Source: Gardnerella swidsinskii
GTDB taxonomy: Bacteria > Actinomycetota > Actinomycetes > Actinomycetales > Bifidobacteriaceae
Length of the DNA stretch: 64,000 bases
Assembly: GCF_003397705.1 (NCBI RefSeq)
Contig: NZ_QJVB01000002.1
Span: forward strand, 186,001 to 250,000
Direction of reading: 5' to 3'
Notes under the pieces: generated by a model
What the model saw: the letters and a program-made list of their open reading frames with translations, nothing else
Database searches by the model: none
What the model was told of the DNA's origin: nothing
In this document: piece after piece, positions 59,294-64,000 of the stretch
Position numbering within the stretch: the stretch's first letter is position 1
Layout of the letters: each line of letters opens with the position of its first letter
Position numbers and translations under genes: made by a program

Positions 59294-59911
59294 TTATTCC
59301 ACAGGCTTAAGCACAATGCGACGCTTAACAGTCATTCTTTCAGGATTAGCATATGTACGATTTTTACGTTTTAAACCCCACTGCACACAAGTTGTGCCGC
59401 AATGGTCCGAACCTCCTTCGACATGTGCAAAATTCTGGCCTCTTTTCACAAAAACACCAACGCTAAACTTTGTTACAGCAGGCTCAAAAGTGGATGTCAG
59501 TTCACCATGCCTAATAGTCACAACTGATTTACCAGCGACTTTACCAGCAAAACTAATAATGCCATCTGCAGGCGCAAATAAAGGAGTCCCTGTGCTTGCA
59601 GCTAAATCTACGCCGCGATGCCCAGCCATCCAAGGTTTAGGCGGAGGATTAAAAGCTTTTACTATTCGTGCAGGTTTTACAGGCCATTGCATAGCTGACT
59701 TGCATGTTTTTTCGCTATAAGCGCCTTTAGAAAGAGCACACTTGTGGCAACATGTCACAGCAGATTCTACAACATAATATTTAAGATGATGACTATTTTG
59801 CGAAATTTCGGGTTGTAAAAACAGCGTATCTAATAAAATAACTGAGATTATAAAAATCCCCAAACAGGCAGATATTTTGTAATATAATTCATAATTTTTG
59901 CGAATACACAT
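59294..59911 (-). CDS. M23-family peptidase-like protein, catalytic site eroded
   Basis: A 205-residue exported protein: an N-terminal membrane anchor (about residues 10-32) and a C-terminal M23 (LytM-like) fold with GHRGVDLAASTGTPLFAPADG and IRHGELTSTFEP. The first zinc ligands, His and Asp in HRGVD, are kept, but the usual HxH or CLHWG motif reads CVQWG, so one zinc-binding His is replaced by Gln. It may be an inactive activator of cell-wall hydrolases, as EnvC and NlpD are. ATG follows GATGGGG. Confidence 0.8.
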   Translation of the reverse strand: MCIRKNYELYYKISACLGIFIISVILLDTLFLQPEISQNSHHLKYYVVESAVTCCHKCALSKGAYSEKTCKSAMQWPVKPARIVKAFNPPPKPWMAGHRGVDLAASTGTPLFAPADGIISFAGKVAGKSVVTIRHGELTSTFEPAVTKFSVGVFVKRGQNFAHVEGGSDHCGTTCVQWGLKRKNRTYANPERMTVKRRIVLKPVE

Positions 59912-60050
59912 ATATTCCCCATCCGTATTTTTATAAAACGACTTTTATAAAAGTTTTGCAGCTAATTTGCAAAAATCATAAGCTTTTAAAGCATTGTGGA
60001 TAAAACATATGCTTATAATCACTGTTTCGACACGCCAAAACACGCCATAT

Positions 60051-60078
60051 TTGCATCTTTGAAAATTACGTGTAATAT
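60051..60078 (+). promoter_or_regulatory. Promoter of tRNA-Asn
   Basis: TTGCAT and TAATAT with a 16-base spacer, about 40 bases before the tRNA 5' end. Confidence 0.5.
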
Positions 60079-60117
60079 AAATGTCTTGTGCACAGCGCTT
60101 AGTTGAGTACAAGATAT

Positions 60118-60193
60118 TCCTGCGTAGCTCAGTTGGCAGAGCGTTCGACTGTTAATCGAATGGTCGCTGGTTCAAGCCCAGCCGCAGGAGCCA
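60118..60193 (+). tRNA. tRNA-Asn (GTT)
   Basis: Cloverleaf with acceptor TCCTGCG/CGCAGGA, D-loop GTTGGCAGAG, anticodon stem CGAC..GTT..ATCG with anticodon GTT, and T-loop GGTTCAAGCC. The discriminator is G and CCA is encoded at 60191-60193. Confidence 0.96.
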
Positions 60194-60196
60194 TGA

Positions 60197-60222
60197 AGCC
60201 ACTGGTTTTCCAGTGGCTTTTT
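60197..60222 (+). terminator. Terminator after tRNA-Asn
   Basis: AGCCACTGG, TTTT loop, CCAGTGGCT, then T5. It begins four bases past the CCA end. Confidence 0.9.
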
Positions 60223-60374
60223 GCGTTAAATATTACGACTTGTATCCACAAGCAAAATCTTGATTGTTTAGCGCTCATGAGCGTGGCTAACATAAACATT
60301 TTGGCGTATTATATAAACAAGTTGCGTATTCAAATGCGCTAATGTTGAGCAGCAATAGATAACAGAGGACAAAT

Positions 60375-61223
60375 ATGAATCAACATAGCTCCGATAGTGT
60401 TGAAAAGAGTCAAAAGAAAAAGCTCATTATTCTCATTGTGGGAATTGTTGTGCTAGCTTTAGCTCTTGGCGCAGTTGGCACACTTTGGTATATGAAGCAG
60501 ACTGAACGCACTAAAGCAGCTCGCAAACAGTGCGAAATAAAAGTTGCACAAATTTCTAAAGCCAAAGCCGTATGGAAAAGTTTAGTACACAACAGCGTAA
60601 TAACAGATCTCACAAAAGGTGACTCTGATAACGCAAAAGAACTTGCTAAAATCATGAGCGAAAAGGTTCCTGACGCAGTATCTTGCACAGCAAACTCTCC
60701 TGAAGAACTTGGTTCCCAAAGCGTAGAAGCTTTAGCTGCTTCTGAATGGTATGCAGTCAAAGCAAAAAGAGTGCGCGAGTTGGCTGTTACATTAATCGAT
60801 GAAAATAACAAAAAAGATAAAGACAAAGACAAGCAAGACGAAGAAACAAAGAAGCAAGAGATAAATGAATCGACTGGAATTGTAATTCAGCGTTCAAATG
60901 TTGTCCCACCAAAGCCAAAGCCAACACCAGCGCCGACGACAAATACTCAAGACACTAAGAAACAGAAGACTGAGAAGAATAAGAATAAAGACAAAGACAA
61001 GAACAAAGACAAGAACAAAGATAAGGAAAAAGAACAGGAAAAGAACAAAGAAAAAGATAAGGATACAAAAGGCAGCGAAGACGGATCTGGCGACGGAAAC
61101 CATAAAGGAAATGATGGTCAAGAAGATCCGAATGATAAAGCAAAAAAGGGCGACCAAGATCCCTCTGCTAAAGCGGACCTAATAGGACCTCCACCATCTT
61201 CAGAATCTCCACAAAAACCATAA
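60375..61223 (+). CDS. Membrane-anchored protein with Lys/Asp/Glu-rich tail, unknown function
   Basis: A 282-residue protein with a single membrane helix (about residues 18-40), a helical extracytoplasmic region with two Cys (residues 53 and ~100), and a very charged, low-complexity tail (about residues 145-275) made of repeated Lys-Asp-Lys-Asn units. Similar proteins in bifidobacteria are, as I recall, labelled 'colicin transporter' without clear support. ATG follows AGAGGA. It could bind the cell wall or polyanions, but nothing here shows that. Confidence 0.75.
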   Translation: MNQHSSDSVEKSQKKKLIILIVGIVVLALALGAVGTLWYMKQTERTKAARKQCEIKVAQISKAKAVWKSLVHNSVITDLTKGDSDNAKELAKIMSEKVPDAVSCTANSPEELGSQSVEALAASEWYAVKAKRVRELAVTLIDENNKKDKDKDKQDEETKKQEINESTGIVIQRSNVVPPKPKPTPAPTTNTQDTKKQKTEKNKNKDKDKNKDKNKDKEKEQEKNKEKDKDTKGSEDGSGDGNHKGNDGQEDPNDKAKKGDQDPSAKADLIGPPPSSESPQKP

Positions 61224-61254
61224 AACATATTCCTCTGTTATCTAACTCAATAAT

Positions 61255-61287
61255 AAAAGCTCCCAGCGTATATCACTGGGAGCTTTT
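61255..61287. terminator. Bidirectional terminator between convergent genes
   Basis: AAAAGCTCCCAG and CTGGGAGCTTTT round a nine-base loop. It serves the membrane-protein gene (plus) and lysP (minus). Confidence 0.9.
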
Positions 61288-61339
61288 ACATTATCTAACT
61301 CTACATCGTAAACGATGTTGAACTTTATAAACTATTCGT

Positions 61340-62830
61340 TCATTTTGCTACTCGAACATGAGTTAAATCGACTTCCTCAAGAGGAATTACTCGAGTATGA
61401 TTTTTAATCTTGTAGCCAATGTATAGAACGATAAATAGCGGCACAGACATGTACGTGATTCCAATAGCCTGCCAGTTAAGCGTTGCAAATGAATGCAAAT
61501 CCTGACCAACAATAACAAGAATGCATAAGAAGAACGCAACAATAGGACCAAACGGATACCACTTTGCTCGATAAACTAATTCATCTAAGGAATGACCTTG
61601 AGCCAAGTATGCTTTACGGAAGCGATAATGAGCTGCAGCAATACCAGCCCAAGCAATAAAACCAGTCAAACCACTTGCAGCAACCAGGAACATGTAAATT
61701 TGCGAACCAAAAATACTCATAAAGAAAGTAAATAAAGCAACTACAAATGTAGCAATCAACGCAGGAACAGGAATACCACGAAGACTTACCTTGCCAAATA
61801 CTTTTGGAGCATTATCTTCTTTTGCGAGCGAATAAAGCATTCTTGTTGAAGCATACATGCCGGAATTTGCTGCAGAAATAACAGAAGTCAGAATCACTGC
61901 ATTCATAACTGCCGCTGCAGCTGCAAGCCCTGCACGTTGGAACACAAGCGTAAACGGACTAATAGCAATATCAGTTACATCAGAACCAAGTAAGTTCTTG
62001 TCAGTATAAGGAATAATGCAAGCAATAACGAAAATTGCAAGAATGTAGAAGAGAAGAATACGCCAGAACACTTGCTTTACAGCTTTTGGAATACTCTTTT
62101 CAGGAGTTGCAGACTCTCCAGCAGTAATACCAATAAGCTCAGTTCCTTGGAAAGAGAAGCCTGCAATAGCGAACGCACACAACACTGCAGGAACACCGCC
62201 TGCAAATGGAGCGTCCTTATGAGTGAAGTTTTGCAAGAATGGCGCTTTGCCGCCAACAATGCCAACAATCGTAAGCGAACCGATAACAAGGAATACGATT
62301 ACTGCCAACACTTTAATAATAGAAAGCCAATACTCAGTTTCTCCAAAGCACTTAACTGTAAGCACATTGATAACCAAAATAAGCATAAGAACCGACAGTG
62401 AGAAAATCCATATTGGCACTGTTGGGAACCAATATTGCAGAACTATTGCTGCAGTACTAACGTCCACCGCAACCGTAATAGCCCAATTAAACCAATAGTT
62501 CCAGCCCATTGCGAAACCTAGTGCAGGATCAATAAAACGTCCAGAATACGATGCAAACGATCCACTAATAGGCATAAATGTTGCCATTTCACCAAGGGAA
62601 GTCATAAGGAAGTACACCATAATGCCAATCGCACCATAAGCAAGCAAAGCACCACCAGGACCAGCCATATGGATTGTTGCACCACTAGCAACGAATAAGC
62701 CGGTACCAATGCTGCCACCTAAAGCAATCATGGAAATATGTCGGGTTTTTAATCCTCGATGAACATCGTTATTTTGCTGAGTATTCTGCTGAGTATTCTG
62801 TGCAGCAGTAGATGATAATGAGCTACTCAT
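61340..62830 (-). CDS. lysP: LysP-type amino acid permease
   Basis: APC-superfamily permease of 496 residues with about 12 membrane helices. ALGGSIGTGLFVASGA in helix 1 and AGFSFQGTELIGITAGES in helix 6 are the lysine-permease type motifs. Lysine specificity is also supported by the lysine riboswitch directly upstream. ATG at 62830 lies after AGGAGG; the open frame above it runs into the riboswitch leader. It likely imports lysine by proton symport. Confidence 0.92.
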   Translation of the reverse strand: MSSSLSSTAAQNTQQNTQQNNDVHRGLKTRHISMIALGGSIGTGLFVASGATIHMAGPGGALLAYGAIGIMVYFLMTSLGEMATFMPISGSFASYSGRFIDPALGFAMGWNYWFNWAITVAVDVSTAAIVLQYWFPTVPIWIFSLSVLMLILVINVLTVKCFGETEYWLSIIKVLAVIVFLVIGSLTIVGIVGGKAPFLQNFTHKDAPFAGGVPAVLCAFAIAGFSFQGTELIGITAGESATPEKSIPKAVKQVFWRILLFYILAIFVIACIIPYTDKNLLGSDVTDIAISPFTLVFQRAGLAAAAAVMNAVILTSVISAANSGMYASTRMLYSLAKEDNAPKVFGKVSLRGIPVPALIATFVVALFTFFMSIFGSQIYMFLVAASGLTGFIAWAGIAAAHYRFRKAYLAQGHSLDELVYRAKWYPFGPIVAFFLCILVIVGQDLHSFATLNWQAIGITYMSVPLFIVLYIGYKIKNHTRVIPLEEVDLTHVRVAK

Positions 62831-62882
62831 TTTTCCTCCTTTCATGACAATCAGAGGCAAAACAAGCAAGCAAAAGCAAGCG

Positions 62883-63066
62883 TGTCGATAGCTCTCCGCA
62901 GCGAATGCCGACTCGCTGCGACAGTCCTTGGTATATTAAGCCAAGTCCCAGCTCACTACTTTTGGGATTATTAAGCAGTAAACTTCGGCGCTCTCCCCTT
63001 TTGTAAGCAATTAACGCTTTCCCTAGCTCATGCTTACTACTCTTGTCGAGCGCGACCTCTGGTCGA
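62883..63066 (-). promoter_or_regulatory. Lysine riboswitch (L box)
   Basis: On the minus strand the leader of the permease gene has the hallmark blocks in order: AGAGGTCGCG, GAGTAGTAAGCA, AAGGGGAGAGCGCCGAAG, the hairpin-rich GGGACTTGGC/CCAAGGACTGTC segment, a long stem-loop (CGCAGCGAGT...CGCTGCG), and GGAGAGCTATC at the 3' end. Lysine binding is expected to lower permease expression. No strong terminator follows, so control may act on translation initiation. Confidence 0.93.
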
Positions 63067-63075
63067 TGGTGTTCA

Positions 63076-63105
63076 TTATTAGTACGACTTGCAGACAAAC
63101 AGTAA
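63076..63105 (-). promoter_or_regulatory. Candidate promoter upstream of the lysine riboswitch
   Basis: TTACTG (63100-63105) and TAATAA (63076-63081) on the minus strand with an 18-base spacer, just before the aptamer. The match is modest. Confidence 0.3.
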
Positions 63106-63144
63106 AAAATACGGCGTGGCGCATAAAAATTAAAAAATAATAAC

Positions 63145-63176
63145 AAAAAACGCCACCCCAAAAAGAGGTGACGTTT
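63145..63176 (-). terminator. Terminator after tRNA-Ala
   Basis: AACGTCACCTC, TTTTT loop, GGGGTGGCGTT, then T-rich sequence on the minus strand, eight bases past the tRNA. Confidence 0.9.
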
Positions 63177-63184
63177 AAAATTTG

Positions 63185-63257
63185 TGGAGCTAGGGGGATT
63201 CGAACCCCCGACCCCCTCCATGCCATGGAGATGCGCTACCAGCTGCGCCATAGCCCC
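63185..63257 (-). tRNA. tRNA-Ala (GGC)
   Basis: Acceptor GGGGCTA pairs with TAGCTCC, the D-loop is AGCTGGTA, the anticodon loop ATGGCAT carries anticodon GGC, and the T-loop is GGTTCGAATC. The discriminator is A and CCA is not encoded. Confidence 0.96.
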
Positions 63258-63423
63258 GTTTTTACTTATGCCGTTCAAACGAACCTTTGATAGGTTACAA
63301 CAAATAGCCGTTCTATCCAAATGCGGCGTGTCGAATTCAACTTACAAATTCCAAAAATCCTGCGAATTCTACTAACAATTTAGTCGCCAATTCGGCAAAC
63401 CAATTCAAGAACCAATTCGAAAA

Positions 63424-64000
63424 TTAGTTACCATTGGCACTTCCAGATTGATCACCATTACCAGGAGAAGTTACATTGTTTGAAGAACCAGTAGATCCCG
63501 AAGATCCAGCAGATCCAGCACCTGCATCAGAACTATCAGCACCCGATCCACTATTCCCACTAGCAGCATCACCTGAATTCGTTCCTGAATCATTGTTAGT
63601 ATCACTACCTAAATCATTATCGGAATGACCACCTGTCGAACTATCTGCATTTTCATTGCCATGTTCATCATTTTCATCTTCATTACCATCTTTACTATCA
63701 GAATCATCATGAGATTTCTTATGGTCTTGATTAGTATTCGTATTAAGACGTTGCTTAGGTTGTGGTTGATTTTGCTGTTGCTCATGACTAATTTCTTCAG
63801 GCTTATCAATATTGTCTGTGCCTTTTCCTTGTGTAAACAAAAGAACAGCACCTGCAGTAACAATAACAGCCATAAGAGCACTTATAACAGCAACAACAAT
63901 TGTTGTACGATGATCGTTTCTATTTTGGTAAGATCTAGAAGAGTAACCGTAGTTTTCACTAACAACCTTAGATAACGGCACCGGCTCTGGAATTGTGCCT
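63424..64000 (-). CDS. Partial membrane protein with Ser/Gly/Asn/Asp-rich tail
   Basis: The 3' part of a gene that continues beyond the right edge: codons are open to position 64000, so the GTG at 63981 need not be the start. The visible ~190 residues contain a membrane helix (about residues 28-52 counted from that GTG) and a long, probably disordered outer tail of Gln, then Asp/Asn/Ser/Gly repeats. It resembles the membrane anchor and tail of several actinobacterial envelope proteins, but I cannot name it. CCAATTC-type direct repeats lie just downstream (63390-63420). Confidence 0.6.
   Translation of the reverse strand, partial: GTIPEPVPLSKVVSENYGYSSRSYQNRNDHRTTIVVAVISALMAVIVTAGAVLLFTQGKGTDNIDKPEEISHEQQQNQPQPKQRLNTNTNQDHKKSHDDSDSKDGNEDENDEHGNENADSSTGGHSDNDLGSDTNNDSGTNSGDAASGNSGSGADSSDAGAGSAGSSGSTGSSNNVTSPGNGDQSGSANGN

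Noticed and set aside
62823..63320. Minus-strand open frame of 165 codons upstream of lysP
   Set aside because: It spans tRNA-Ala and the lysine riboswitch.

Overview
The window looks like a chromosome segment of Gardnerella (Bifidobacteriaceae). The evidence is the low-to-moderate GC content, the actinobacterial gene orders (nusB-carA-carB-pyrF-gmk-rpoZ-metK-priA and secG-tpiA-pgk-whiA-rapZ-aroE), the actinobacterial forms of WhiA, RapZ and GlnE, and a sortase-anchored FIVAR-repeat surface protein typical of vaginal bifidobacteria. The genus is inferred, not proven. I see no rRNA, transposase, integrase, phage module or CRISPR array.

Layout: 1-6.7 kb holds secG, tpiA, pgk, whiA, rapZ and aroE (minus strand). 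6.7-18.4 kb holds priA, metK, rpoZ, gmk, a pyrF paralogue, carB, carA, nusB and efp (minus). 18.5-25.5 kb holds a plus-strand YccF membrane protein gene, then the de novo pyrimidine operon pyrB(I)-C-F-K-D-E (minus). With carAB and the two pyrF genes, the whole route from bicarbonate to UMP lies within about 14 kb. 25.6-29.5 kb holds a toxin-antitoxin pair with a frameshifted toxin, then glnE. 30.1-37.0 kb holds a giant LAXTG-anchored surface protein of about 2,300 residues. Its frame is broken by one base in a short A run, and a promoter with a nearby poly-C tract lies upstream. 37.5-40.7 kb is metE-metF. 41.1-49.7 kb holds a SixA-like phosphatase, trmI, tsaD-rimI-tsaB-tsaE (t6A tRNA modification), holA, comEC and comEA. 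50.3-53.3 kb is leuS. 53.5-57.2 kb holds plus-strand membrane proteins, a fructosamine-kinase-like protein and a lipoprotein. The rest holds an acyl-CoA synthetase, an M23-like protein, tRNA-Asn, a charged membrane protein, a LysP-type permease under a lysine riboswitch, tRNA-Ala, and a gene cut by the window edge.

The most unusual content is in the gaps between genes. Three kinds of dispersed, highly structured, apparently non-coding repeats occur as pairs. Family A is a ~180 bp element at 3070-3249 (+) and 40810-40988 (-). The interior is strongly conserved, but the 21-bp terminal stem has changed on both arms together at five positions, and a G-U wobble is kept. Family B is a ~135 bp element at 29566-29698 (-) and 50051-50189 (+), with conserved unpaired blocks inside unrelated but perfectly self-complementary terminal stems. 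Family H is a ~170 bp element built round a near-perfect palindrome, at 29790-29960 and 49785-49955. H and B sit side by side with the same relative orientation and spacing at both loci. Paired changes in stems usually mean that structure is under selection, so A and B are candidate structured RNAs or hairpin-dependent mobile elements. I do not recognise them as any described family.

Other points: the carB-linked PyrF has lost its catalytic Lys/Asp motif while the second PyrF keeps it; ATCase carries a fused minimal PyrI zinc domain; the M23 protein lacks an expected zinc ligand; ComEC has no metallo-hydrolase domain; and no yvcK lies between rapZ and whiA.
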